From Hyphomicrobium sp. CS1GBMeth3 (GTDB taxonomy: Bacteria; Pseudomonadota; Alphaproteobacteria; Rhizobiales; Hyphomicrobiaceae), in the NCBI RefSeq assembly GCF_900117455.1, contig NZ_FPHO01000002.1:1054001-1118000 (forward strand): 64,000 nt of DNA, read 5' to 3'. Below the pieces are notes generated by a model. The model ran no database searches. It saw only the letters and a list, made by a program, of their open reading frames with translations, and was not told where the DNA came from. Below, piece after piece: positions 1-8,384 of this stretch. Position 1 is the stretch's first letter; every line of letters begins with the position of its first letter. The position numbers and the translations under genes are program-made.

Positions 1-133
1 GCACCTTCTCGATGGTCGAGCCGAGGAAGAAGAGCGGTGCGATCTCGACCAGGCCGCCGATGGAGACGACGACCAGGATGCCGATCAAAAGCACCATGGA
101 GTTCTTCTCGAAGAACGCGTGAGAGAGTTTCAT
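1..133 (-). CDS. ccoO: cbb3-type cytochrome c oxidase subunit II, N-terminal part
   Basis: Only the first 44 residues are inside the window; the gene runs off the left edge. The translation starts [22 protein letters not shown], continues as one hydrophobic helix and ends in [17 protein letters not shown], which is the membrane anchor and the start of the periplasmic haem domain of CcoO. CcoO is the monohaem c-type subunit that passes electrons from cytochrome c to CcoN. The start ATG lies 15 bases after the ccoN stop, with a GGAG ribosome site between, so both genes belong to one leftward ccoNO operon. The CXXCH haem site lies outside the window. Confidence 0.93.
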   Translation of the reverse strand, partial: MKLSHAFFEKNSMVLLIGILVVVSIGGLVEIAPLFFLGSTIEKV

Positions 134-148
134 TGTGTTCGTTCTCCG

Positions 149-1813
149 TCACTCTGCAGGTGCTGCAAGCGGGCCGACGCGAAGCTCTGGGGCGGACGCG
201 ACGCGCGGCTGCTCCGCTAGGTCAACCGGCTGATCGCCACGAATGGTCTTCCAGACGTTCCAAGCCATCAGCAGCCCGCCGATCACGAAGAGCCCACCGC
301 CCACGGCGCGGATGATGTAGGGCCAGTGCATGGCCTCGACCGTCTCGACGAACGAGTAGGTCAGGAAGCCCAGGTTGTCGTAGGCGCGCCACATCAGGCC
401 CTGCATGATCCCGGACACCCACATAGAGGTGATGTAGAGAACGATGCCGATCGTGGAGATCCAGAAGTGCCATTCGACAAGGCGCAGTGAGTAGAGGCCT
501 TCACGCCTCCATAGCCACGGCACCAGACAGTAGATGGCGCCGAACGACACCATGCCGACCCAGCCCAGCGCACCCGAATGCACGTGGCCAATGGTCCAGT
601 CCGTGTAGTGCGACAGCGAGTTCACCGCCTTGATCGACATCAGCGGGCCCTCGAAGGTCGACATGCCGTAGAACGCCACCGAGACCACGAGCATGCGAAC
701 GACGGGGTCGGTGCGCAGGCGGTCCCAGGCGCCCGAAAGCGTCATGATGCCGTTGATCATGCCGCCCCAGGAGGGCATCCACAGCATGATCGAGAACGTC
801 ATGCCGAGCGTCTGCGCCCAATCCGGCAGCGCCGTGTAGTGCAGGTGGTGCGGACCCGCCCAGATGTAGAGGAAGATCAGGCTCCAGAAATGCACGATGG
901 AGAGCCGGTACGAATAGACCGGACGCTCCACCCGCTTCGGGATGAAGTAGTACATGATGCCGAGGAAGCCGGCGGTCAGGAAGAAGCCGACAGCGTTATG
1001 TCCGTACCACCACTGCGTCATCGCATCCTGGACGCCAGAGAACAGCGAGTAGCTCTTGGAGCCGAGCAGCGACACCGGGATCGCGAGATTGTTCACGATG
1101 TGCAGCATCGCGATGGTGACGATGAAGGCCAGGTAGAACCAGTTCGCCACATAGATGTGCGGCTCCCGGCGCTTCCACAGCGTGCCGAGGAAGACCAAGA
1201 GGTAGGCGACCCAGACGAGGGTCAGCCAGAGATCAACGTACCATTCGGGCTCGGCGTATTCCTTGGCCTGCGTCGAGCCCAGCAGATATCCGGTGGCGGC
1301 GAGCACGATGAAAACCTGATAGCCATAGACGACGAACCACGGCGTCCAGTAGCCGGCCAGACGCGCGCGCGAGGTACGCTGCACGACATAGAGCGAAGTG
1401 GCGATCAGGACGTTGCCGCCGAAAGCGAAAATCACCGCCGAGGTGTGCAGCGGGCGCAAGCGGCCAAAGTTGGTCCAAGGCAGATCAAGGTTAAGGGCGG
1501 GAAAGGCGAGCTGCCAGGCAATGATGTCGCCGGCTAGAAAGCCTGCCACGCCCCAGAACACGGCGGCGATGGTCGCGAACTTGACCGGGCCGTCCATATA
1601 ATCGGACCGCTCTTGCTCGCCTCCCGCGCGCGGATTTGAGGCAACGTAGATGCCGGCCGCAAGGCTCGCGACCAGGAACAACGCGCCGTGGAAACGGATC
1701 ACCTCATCAAGGCCGGCAAATGCCAGAATTGCCCCGACTAGCACGCCCGCGGTAGCGGCCAGCAGCGCACCGCCCCCCGATAGCGCAATCACCTCTTCGC
1801 TGGTTGCTTTCAT
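149..1813 (-). CDS. ccoN: cbb3-type cytochrome c oxidase subunit I
   Basis: Catalytic subunit of the high-affinity cbb3 terminal oxidase, carrying haem b and the haem b3-CuB centre in the inner membrane. The product is about 554 residues with some 12 to 14 membrane helices. Diagnostic pieces are [28 protein letters not shown] (CuB ligand region), [10 protein letters not shown] (paired CuB histidines) and HVHSGALGW (haem ligands). A GTG at 1861 would add 16 residues. I prefer the ATG at 1813 because it follows GAGGGG, and because an activator bound at 1879-1892 would put the transcript start near 1844, downstream of that GTG. ccoO follows directly. Confidence 0.96.
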   Translation of the reverse strand: MKATSEEVIALSGGGALLAATAGVLVGAILAFAGLDEVIRFHGALFLVASLAAGIYVASNPRAGGEQERSDYMDGPVKFATIAAVFWGVAGFLAGDIIAWQLAFPALNLDLPWTNFGRLRPLHTSAVIFAFGGNVLIATSLYVVQRTSRARLAGYWTPWFVVYGYQVFIVLAATGYLLGSTQAKEYAEPEWYVDLWLTLVWVAYLLVFLGTLWKRREPHIYVANWFYLAFIVTIAMLHIVNNLAIPVSLLGSKSYSLFSGVQDAMTQWWYGHNAVGFFLTAGFLGIMYYFIPKRVERPVYSYRLSIVHFWSLIFLYIWAGPHHLHYTALPDWAQTLGMTFSIMLWMPSWGGMINGIMTLSGAWDRLRTDPVVRMLVVSVAFYGMSTFEGPLMSIKAVNSLSHYTDWTIGHVHSGALGWVGMVSFGAIYCLVPWLWRREGLYSLRLVEWHFWISTIGIVLYITSMWVSGIMQGLMWRAYDNLGFLTYSFVETVEAMHWPYIIRAVGGGLFVIGGLLMAWNVWKTIRGDQPVDLAEQPRVASAPELRVGPLAAPAE

Positions 1814-1878
1814 GGACCCCTCGACCGGTGCAGAAAATTTGTTCGGATGAGTGATAAACACGGGCTGCGCAACAGATC

Positions 1879-1892
1879 TTGATCGCGATCAA
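1879..1892. promoter_or_regulatory. perfect FNR/FixK-type binding palindrome
   Basis: TTGATCGCGATCAA matches the consensus TTGAT-N4-ATCAA of the FNR/FixK/Anr regulators at every fixed base and is a full palindrome. Its centre is 1885.5. An activator site at -41.5 would place starts near 1844 for ccoN and near 1927 for hemN, leaving leaders of about 30 bases on each side. One site can therefore serve both divergent genes, which are known low-oxygen targets in this bacterial class. Binding itself is inferred. Confidence 0.85.
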
Positions 1893-1954
1893 GCTGCGGC
1901 GAAAGGAGCACCGGTAAGACGAGACAGACCCCGCAAAGGGAGGCCGGTCCATCC

Positions 1955-3304
1955 ATGTCGAGCTTGGCTCTCAAAACGCTGGCCGAACGCTACGCGGCGC
2001 CGGTTCCCCGCTACACGAGCTATCCACCAGCGCCGTACTTCAACGACGGAATCGGCGCGCGCGAGGCCGCTGCGTGGATCAGCTCGCTGCCCCACAACGC
2101 GGCCCTTTCGCTTTACGTGCACATCCCGTTCTGCCGGTCGCTCTGCTGGTACTGCGGCTGTGCAACCACGGTGGTCAATACGCCGCAGCCCGTCGCCGCC
2201 TATCTTGCAACGCTGAACGACGAGATCTCGCACGTTGCCGCGCTCGTGCCACCCGCGCACCACGTCCGGCACATTCATTGGGGCGGCGGCTCGCCCAACT
2301 CGCTCGCGGCCGAGGAGATCGTCGCGCTTGCCAGCCGCATGCGGGCGCTGTTCGAGGTCGATGACGACGCCGAGTTCGCCGTCGAGATCGACCCGCGCTT
2401 CATGGACGCGGCGCGCGTCGCGGCTTTCCGGCGCGCTCGCGTCAACCGGGTGTCCATCGGCGTGCAGGACTTCGACCCGGCCGTTCAGGCGGCCATCAAC
2501 CGGCACCAGCCGTATGAGATGACGCGGGATGTTATCGGGGCCCTGCGCGAAGCGGGCATCGGATCGATCAACATCGACCTAGTCTACGGGCTGCCGGGCC
2601 AGACGCAGGCAAGTGTCGCGCGTACGCTTGACCTCGTGCTGTCGGTCGAGCCGGATCGTCTCGCCGTGTTCGGCTACGCGCACTTGCCGGAGCGGATCCG
2701 GCACCAGAAGCTCATCGATTCCAGCGCGCTCGCCGGTCCGGTCGACCGGCTCGGGCAGGCCAAGCGCATCGCGCGCAAGCTTTTGGCGCATGGCTACGTG
2801 CGTGTCGGGCTCGACCATTTCGCAAAGCCGACTGATCCGCTCGCGACCGCTTCCGTAAACCGCAACTTCCAGGGCTATACGACGGACAGCGCGGACGCAC
2901 TGATCGGGTTCGGGGCTTCCGCCATCAGCCGCTTTCCGCAAGGCTACGCGCAGAATGCGGCGCGGGTTGCCGACTATCACGAGCGTGTCGCCAAGCGGCG
3001 GCTCGCGACGGCGCGCGGCCTTGCGCTCTCGGACGACGATCGCATGCGCGCGCACGTGATCGAGAGGCTGATGTGCGAGCTCGAATTTTCGGCCTCTGCG
3101 CTTCAGGCCCGCTTCGGCGCGGCCGCCGAGCCGCTCATTGCGGACGCGCAGCTCGTCGTCGAGTCCGACCGCGACGGACTCGTGGAGGCAACCTCCGACG
3201 GCTTCCGCGTCACGGAACGCGGACGGCCGTTCGTGCGCAGCATCTGCGCCTGCTTCGACGCCTATCTTGACACGTCGCCGGCGCGGCACGCCGTCGGGGT
3301 GTGA
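1955..3304 (+). CDS. hemN: oxygen-independent coproporphyrinogen III oxidase
   Basis: Radical SAM enzyme converting coproporphyrinogen III to protoporphyrinogen IX without oxygen, so that haem can be made when O2 is low. The product is 449 residues, the usual HemN length. RYTSYPPAPYF near the N-terminus and HIPFCRSLCWYCGC, containing the CX3CX2C iron-sulfur motif, are typical. GGGSPN, the SAM-binding glycine motif, follows, and the C-terminal HemN domain is present (residues 350-440). A purine-rich GGGAGG precedes the ATG. It is divergent from ccoN across one FNR-type site, which pairs haem supply with the haem-rich cbb3 oxidase. Confidence 0.96.
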   Translation: MSSLALKTLAERYAAPVPRYTSYPPAPYFNDGIGAREAAAWISSLPHNAALSLYVHIPFCRSLCWYCGCATTVVNTPQPVAAYLATLNDEISHVAALVPPAHHVRHIHWGGGSPNSLAAEEIVALASRMRALFEVDDDAEFAVEIDPRFMDAARVAAFRRARVNRVSIGVQDFDPAVQAAINRHQPYEMTRDVIGALREAGIGSINIDLVYGLPGQTQASVARTLDLVLSVEPDRLAVFGYAHLPERIRHQKLIDSSALAGPVDRLGQAKRIARKLLAHGYVRVGLDHFAKPTDPLATASVNRNFQGYTTDSADALIGFGASAISRFPQGYAQNAARVADYHERVAKRRLATARGLALSDDDRMRAHVIERLMCELEFSASALQARFGAAAEPLIADAQLVVESDRDGLVEATSDGFRVTERGRPFVRSICACFDAYLDTSPARHAVGV

Positions 3305-3336
3305 GCGCCTTTTGAACTGTCGCGGGTGAAGAGATC

Positions 3337-3474
3337 CTAGAGCAGGAAATAGGCGAGCAGGATCAGGATGGTCGCCATGGTGGCGACGAAGAACATCACG
3401 CCCCGCACGAAAGACCGGTAGGTTTGCAGGTGCTCGGCGTAGTCGGAATCGGCGACGGGATAGTGAGTAGCCAT
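3337..3474 (-). CDS. aa3-type cytochrome c oxidase subunit IV
   Basis: A 45-residue protein, MATHYPVADSDYAEHLQTY followed by one hydrophobic helix (FFVATMATILILLAYFLL). This is the small alphaproteobacterial aa3 oxidase subunit IV family (COX4_pro_2), a single-span accessory subunit. The ATG at 3474 is supported by AAAGGAGG eight bases upstream; a longer in-frame reading to 3567 has no such support. The other aa3 oxidase genes are not in the window, so it is an orphan here, convergent with hemN. Confidence 0.85.
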   Translation of the reverse strand: MATHYPVADSDYAEHLQTYRSFVRGVMFFVATMATILILLAYFLL

Positions 3475-3795
3475 TTCGGAAGCCTCCTTTTCGCGCGCTC
3501 GCATACCCGAGCGGCAGGCTGTTTCTGATCCGGGGCTCTCTTTTTTGCCTCGCTGGCCGGGCGACAAATGTCACGGCGGACCAGCGCTAAGAAAGAAAGG
3601 CACGCCGACGGATCGTTTCAAGGGGTGCAGCACGCGCCGAGCCGACCGAGGCGCCTTCTGGCGTCCGCTCGGGCCATAAGGTGCTGATGCATGCCGGATT
3701 TCCGGCCACAACACCGTCGTTCTGTTGTGAGAGCCCCTGCCTGCTGCCACGTCTCCCCGGCCGCAGCCCCTAATGCATGCTCAAGGACCCCCAAC

Positions 3796-4869
3796 ATGTT
3801 CGATAGCCCTGCCGAGGCGGCCCAGGCCTTGCGTGCCTATTTCGACCCACCGCGCGTCGAGCTCGTGGTGAAGGCTCTGGTCCCCGCCATCGTGCTGGAG
3901 CCCCGTTCCGGCCTTAAGATGGTGCTTGGCGGGACGCGGCTCGGCGGCACGCCCGATGCGCCAGCGGGCTTTGTGTGGCCTCGCCCACCCGCCCCCGCCG
4001 ACCCCGAGGAAATCGCGAAACGCGGCAACGAGTATGCGGCGCGCGAGATGCGCGATCACATGGCGCTCGGGCTGCCTTATGCTTTCGTCGCCCAGATCGA
4101 CCTCGCGGAAGCGGCTGGCTTGGGGGACGGCGCATCCGGGATTCCGACCGAAGGAAGGCTCTTGTTCTTCTATGATTACGCCGTCGGGCCGTGGGAGACA
4201 GGCACGCGTCCAGCGCGCGTGATCTGGGATAGGACACCGGCCACAGATCTTACGTCCCTTTCCATGCCGGAGGACCTCGCGGCAGCAGCCACAAAAGAAC
4301 GCGCGGCGCGAGATGCGATCGCCGCTCAGTTTCCGGACCGCGAGGGCGAAAGCAACAAGGGCGTGGAGAAGGGCACCGTTTATGGCGCGCCTGGACGTGC
4401 GATGTTTCTGCGTCAGACCCTTCGTCTGCCGCATCCCGCCGCACTCGAGATCAACGCGCTTCCGTCCGACCTTGCTGTCGCTGCTCGCGGCGGAAGCGGC
4501 AGCAATGACGCTGAGGATTTTCATACGGCCTACGAGGAAGCGCTCGAAGCACATCTCGATGGTTATTCAGGAGACGCGTGGCGCCGCAATCAACTGCTCG
4601 GAGCGCCGATGCCGGAGCAGGACGATCCGCGCTACGATGCGGTGGTGGTGTCCGAATTCGGTAAGCAGTATCTTTCGCGCGAGGAATGGGACACGCGTCG
4701 GGCTGATATCCTCCGCAAAGCCGAGGACTGGGTGCTGTTGCTTCAGGTCGACCTCGGCAACTGGATGCAAGAGCGCTTTGTCGAGGGAACGGTTTATTTC
4801 GTGATCCGCAAGGACGACCTCGCAAAACGCCGCTTCGAGCAGGTCGTGGCCGTTTACCAGCAGACATGA
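3796..4869 (+). CDS. DUF1963 (YwqG-like) protein
   Basis: Protein of about 357 residues starting MFDSPAEAAQALRAYF. GGTRLGGTPDAPAGFVWPR, PYAFVAQIDLAEA and GRLLFFYDYAVGPW are the core of DUF1963/YwqG proteins, and the C-terminal WVLLLQVDLGNWM fits the second half. The family is widespread and of unknown biochemical role. The reading frame is open upstream to 3691, but the extra residues are arginine- and proline-rich and do not look like the family, so I start at 3796. It appears monocistronic. No signal peptide or membrane segment is seen. Confidence 0.8.
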   Translation: MFDSPAEAAQALRAYFDPPRVELVVKALVPAIVLEPRSGLKMVLGGTRLGGTPDAPAGFVWPRPPAPADPEEIAKRGNEYAAREMRDHMALGLPYAFVAQIDLAEAAGLGDGASGIPTEGRLLFFYDYAVGPWETGTRPARVIWDRTPATDLTSLSMPEDLAAAATKERAARDAIAAQFPDREGESNKGVEKGTVYGAPGRAMFLRQTLRLPHPAALEINALPSDLAVAARGGSGSNDAEDFHTAYEEALEAHLDGYSGDAWRRNQLLGAPMPEQDDPRYDAVVVSEFGKQYLSREEWDTRRADILRKAEDWVLLLQVDLGNWMQERFVEGTVYFVIRKDDLAKRRFEQVVAVYQQT

Positions 4870-4974
4870 GGGCACGGGGCGGGATGCCGGGCGCTTCTCT
4901 GCACAGTGTTTAGGCGCGGCTCGCTCGATTGCTGATCTGGATTCCAGCCGCAGAAAGACTAATGTGGCGCCCGC

Positions 4975-6357
4975 ATGTTTCTCAGTGTCTTCGACATCTT
5001 CAAGATCGGCATCGGCCCCTCGTCCTCCCATACCATGGGGCCTATGACCGCTGCGCGGCGGTTTCTGGAGAGATTGCGCACCCTGCCGGCTCGCCAAGAC
5101 GTCCGGCGTCTGCAAGTGCGCCTCTACGGATCGTTGGCCTTTACCGGCAAGGGGCATGGCAGCGACCGTGCCGTGCGCCTCGGCCTCCTCGGCTACGAGC
5201 CGGCGACGCTCGATACGGAGCGGGCGGAAGCCGACTTGAGCCGCCTCGCGCGGGGCAAATTCCTCACGATCACCGGCCTGCCCCCGCTGGCGTTCGATCC
5301 GGTCGCCGATCTCGTGTTCGACTATGGTCCGCCGCTCCCTGGCCATTCCAATGGCATGATCTTTCTCGCGTTCAATGACGCCGACGAGACGCTTCTCACC
5401 GAGACCTACTATTCGATCGGAGGTGGGTTCGTGGTGAACGCGGCGGACCCTTTCCCGCCGCCGACGGTTGCCGACGAAAGGAAGCAGTGTGCGTTTCCCT
5501 TTGCCTCGGCCGCGGCCATGCTGAAGATGGCCAAGGCGAGCGGGCTCGCCATCTGCGAGATGAAGCGGCGCAACGAGGAGATGACGCGGACGCCCGACGA
5601 GGTGCGCGAGGGAACGGCCCACATTTGGCAGGTGATGTCGGCCTGTATCGACCGCGGGCTCGCAACGGAAGGGGTTCTGCCCGGCGGGCTCAATGTCAAC
5701 CGGCGCGCGCCGCGCATGTTCAAGCAGATGCGCGCGGAGCAAAGCTTGAACCAGCGCCAGCCGCACTCGGCGACTGATTGGCTCTATCTCTATGCCATGG
5801 CCGTGAACGAAGAGAACGCGGCGGGCGGGCGTGTGGTCACGGCGCCGACCAACGGCGCGGCGGGTGTCGTTCCGGCTGTCATTCGTTACTACGTCGAGCA
5901 TTGCGTCGGATCAGATCCAGAGCGGATCGGCGATTTCTTGCTGACGGCCGCCGCGATCGGCGGGCTCATCAAGCACAACGCCTCCATCTCGGGGGCGGAG
6001 GCTGGGTGTCAGGGCGAGGTCGGATCGGCGGCTGCGATGGCTGCGGCCGGGCTGTGTGAAGTCCTGGGCGGCACGCCCGCAGAGGTCGAGAATGCCGCCG
6101 AGATCGCGCTCGAGCATCACCTCGGCATGACCTGCGATCCGGTTGCCGGGCTGGTTCAGGTGCCTTGCATCGAGCGCAACGGCCTTGGCGCGGTCAAGGC
6201 GGTGACGGCGGCCTCTATCGCCATGCGCGGCGACGGCTCGCACTTCATGCCGCTCGACAACTGCATAGCGGCCATGCGCGAGACCGGTGAGGCCATGAGC
6301 ACGAAGCTCAAGGAGACGAGCTTGGGCGGCCTCGCCGTCAATCTTCCGGAGTGCTGA
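4975..6357 (+). CDS. sdaA: L-serine ammonia-lyase (serine dehydratase)
   Basis: Converts L-serine to pyruvate and ammonia in the cytoplasm with a [4Fe-4S] cluster. The 460-residue product begins [20 protein letters not shown], the signature of the single-chain enzyme with an N-terminal beta domain and C-terminal alpha domain. Cluster-type cysteines appear in [19 protein letters not shown] and in [15 protein letters not shown]. In a serine-cycle methylotroph serine is a central intermediate, so this enzyme would drain it to pyruvate; that link is inference. It is convergent with the PAP2 gene. Confidence 0.95.
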   Translation: MFLSVFDIFKIGIGPSSSHTMGPMTAARRFLERLRTLPARQDVRRLQVRLYGSLAFTGKGHGSDRAVRLGLLGYEPATLDTERAEADLSRLARGKFLTITGLPPLAFDPVADLVFDYGPPLPGHSNGMIFLAFNDADETLLTETYYSIGGGFVVNAADPFPPPTVADERKQCAFPFASAAAMLKMAKASGLAICEMKRRNEEMTRTPDEVREGTAHIWQVMSACIDRGLATEGVLPGGLNVNRRAPRMFKQMRAEQSLNQRQPHSATDWLYLYAMAVNEENAAGGRVVTAPTNGAAGVVPAVIRYYVEHCVGSDPERIGDFLLTAAAIGGLIKHNASISGAEAGCQGEVGSAAAMAAAGLCEVLGGTPAEVENAAEIALEHHLGMTCDPVAGLVQVPCIERNGLGAVKAVTAASIAMRGDGSHFMPLDNCIAAMRETGEAMSTKLKETSLGGLAVNLPEC

Positions 6358-6376
6358 CACCCACGCGCCCGCTGGC

Positions 6377-7108
6377 TCATTCGCGCGTGCCTGCCGGCTG
6401 CATCCGAAGCAGCACATACCAGCAGACGAGAACCCACGCGGCACCGACGGCCCAGCCGGCCAGCACGTCCGTTGGCCAATGCACGCCGAGATAAATGCGA
6501 CTCAGGCCCACCATGAGCGATATGGCAACGCAGACGCCGAAGATAAACAGCTTGACCGGATAGCTCGCTTCCACGCGCGCCAGCATCATGCCGAGCATCA
6601 GGTAGACGATGGTCGAGTTTGTCGTATGCCCTGACGGAAAGCTCTCGGAGGAGACGAACGTGCCGTGGGCGACGATATCGGGCCGCGGGCGCGCATAGCC
6701 GATCTTGAGCAGGCGGTTCAGCATGGACCCAAGCGTGACCGCCACGATCAAGAAAGCGGCCTTGGCGGGCGCGTTAGCGATCCACAGGTAGACGGAAACG
6801 ACGATCACGGCGAGCGTGAGAACGATTGTGCTGCCGAGCGCGGTGATGTCGCGCACGGCCTCCTCGAACCATTTCGGACCTATGGGCTCGGCCAAGTTGC
6901 CCGGCTCGCGGAGCGCTCGCAAAATCCACTCGTCCAGGGCGTGCAGCTCGCCGTCCATGACGGCCCCAGCGTACAGCATGAAGGCGAGGATCGCGGCGCC
7001 GGCCGCGGCCACCGCAACCAGCGGTTTGAGCTCAAATCGCCGGGCCGGCGAGGAGACGCCGCGCGTCCCGGTTCCTGCGTCTCTCTTGTTCTGAGAATCC
7101 CGTGTCAC
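6377..7108 (-). CDS. PAP2-family membrane phosphatase
   Basis: Integral membrane protein of 243 residues with about six helices and the three PAP2 motifs in order: KIGYARPRPD, then PSGHTTNSTI, then SRIYLGVHWPTDVLAGW. The motif residues K-R-P, SGH and R-H-D are all present, so it should be an active lipid phosphatase (phosphatidate or undecaprenyl-diphosphate type; which one cannot be told). It starts at a GTG. It lies head-to-head with a diacylglycerol-kinase-like gene, and the two could act on opposite sides of lipid phosphate turnover. Confidence 0.9.
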   Translation of the reverse strand: MTRDSQNKRDAGTGTRGVSSPARRFELKPLVAVAAAGAAILAFMLYAGAVMDGELHALDEWILRALREPGNLAEPIGPKWFEEAVRDITALGSTIVLTLAVIVVSVYLWIANAPAKAAFLIVAVTLGSMLNRLLKIGYARPRPDIVAHGTFVSSESFPSGHTTNSTIVYLMLGMMLARVEASYPVKLFIFGVCVAISLMVGLSRIYLGVHWPTDVLAGWAVGAAWVLVCWYVLLRMQPAGTRE

Positions 7109-7208
7109 GCGCGACCTTGGCGCCTTTGTTTGTCGGTAGGGACAGTAACTATTTCCCCTCGCGTGCGTTTATGCAAGCGATGGTCATTCCCGCCCCTTGA
7201 GGTCATGT

Positions 7209-8177
7209 GTGAGCGGAGCTGAACTCTTTCCAGATGCTCGAGATGCGGACGGCGCGCGTTCGGACGCCGGCCCTCTGCGCTGGAAGGTCCATGTGGTTAT
7301 CAACTTGCGGGCCGGAACGGCGCTCGGCCTCACGCAAGCTGAGATCGAACACACCGTAACAGAGGCGTTCTCGCGCGCCGGACATGCGGTGTCGGTGTTC
7401 TGCGTTCTTCCGGAAGAGGTGGAAGCCGCCGTTGCGCGGGCAGCGACGAGCGATATCGACGTTCTGGTTGTCGGCGGCGGCGACGGGACCGTGCGCACGG
7501 GCGCCCGCCACGTGATGGGGACGGACAAGGCGCTCGGCATCCTGCCGCTCGGCACCATGAACCGCATGGCCAAGGACCTCGAGATCCCGCATTCGCTCGG
7601 CGCAGCGGTCGCGTTTCTCTCCAATGCGAAGCCGTCCAAAGTCGACGTGGGGACGGTCAACGGCAGCATTTTTCTCTGCAATTCGATCATGGGCGCCACG
7701 TTGAGCTTTTCCGTCGGGCGAGCGAGGCTGCGCGGGCGCCCGGCGCGAGAGCGCCTCCCTCGCTATTTCCTGATCCTGCGGGAGATCCTGTCCAGCCGCC
7801 GCAAGCTCTCCATCGTCGTCGACAACGGTGAGGATCGCCTGCGCATTCGGGCGTTATCGGTCGCTGTCACCAACAACGGTTACGACGAGACGATGAGCTG
7901 GTTCCGCCGCTCGCGTCTCGCAAACGGCACGCTCACCATGTATGTCTCGAAGCACCGTAGCGGCTTCGGCCTCGCCCTTGCGCTTGGCCGGGCGCTGATC
8001 GGCCGCTGGCACGGGGATCCGGAAATGGTGAAGCTGACGGGCTCCGAGTTCGCCATCTATAGCAGGAAGCGCAGCAAGTGGCTGGCTAACGACGGCGAGC
8101 TCCTCAAGTTCGACACTCCCCTCCGCTATGCGATCGTGCCGCGCGCGCTGAAGGTCCTGATGAAGCACGGCTCATAG
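7209..8177 (+). CDS. diacylglycerol kinase family lipid kinase
   Basis: Product of about 322 residues with the DAGK catalytic domain: VVINLRAGTA near the N-terminus, VLVVGGGDGTVRTGA (the GGDGT nucleotide loop), and ILPLGTMNRMAKDLEIP, in the place of the usual GTxNDFA. C-terminal ALSVAVTNNGY and LANDGELL also fit. It probably phosphorylates a lipid alcohol or sphingoid-like base. I chose the GTG at 7209 because TTGAGG lies six bases upstream; a TTG at 7197 is possible. It is divergent from the PAP2 gene. Confidence 0.87.
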   Translation: MSGAELFPDARDADGARSDAGPLRWKVHVVINLRAGTALGLTQAEIEHTVTEAFSRAGHAVSVFCVLPEEVEAAVARAATSDIDVLVVGGGDGTVRTGARHVMGTDKALGILPLGTMNRMAKDLEIPHSLGAAVAFLSNAKPSKVDVGTVNGSIFLCNSIMGATLSFSVGRARLRGRPARERLPRYFLILREILSSRRKLSIVVDNGEDRLRIRALSVAVTNNGYDETMSWFRRSRLANGTLTMYVSKHRSGFGLALALGRALIGRWHGDPEMVKLTGSEFAIYSRKRSKWLANDGELLKFDTPLRYAIVPRALKVLMKHGS

Positions 8178-8384
8178 TCTCGTGGTTGGCCGCCTGGGGG
8201 TGCTCCGACAGCGTATTGGCCCCAAGCAAAATCTGCCTGAAACAAGCGCCCGGGGAGGACGAAGGGGTCTCGTGCCGCGAAAAAGCCTGAAATGAGAAAA
8301 ATCTAGCCCCTCTCACACTCGTTCCCTCCTGTTTCAGACCCGGTGAGGGTTTATCCCCACCGCCGATGTGGCCAGCTCAACGTC

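Noticed and set aside
4567..5901. 444-residue antisense frame across the DUF1963 and sdaA genes
   Set aside because: Crosses two well-supported genes, low-complexity arginine-rich product, no ribosome site.
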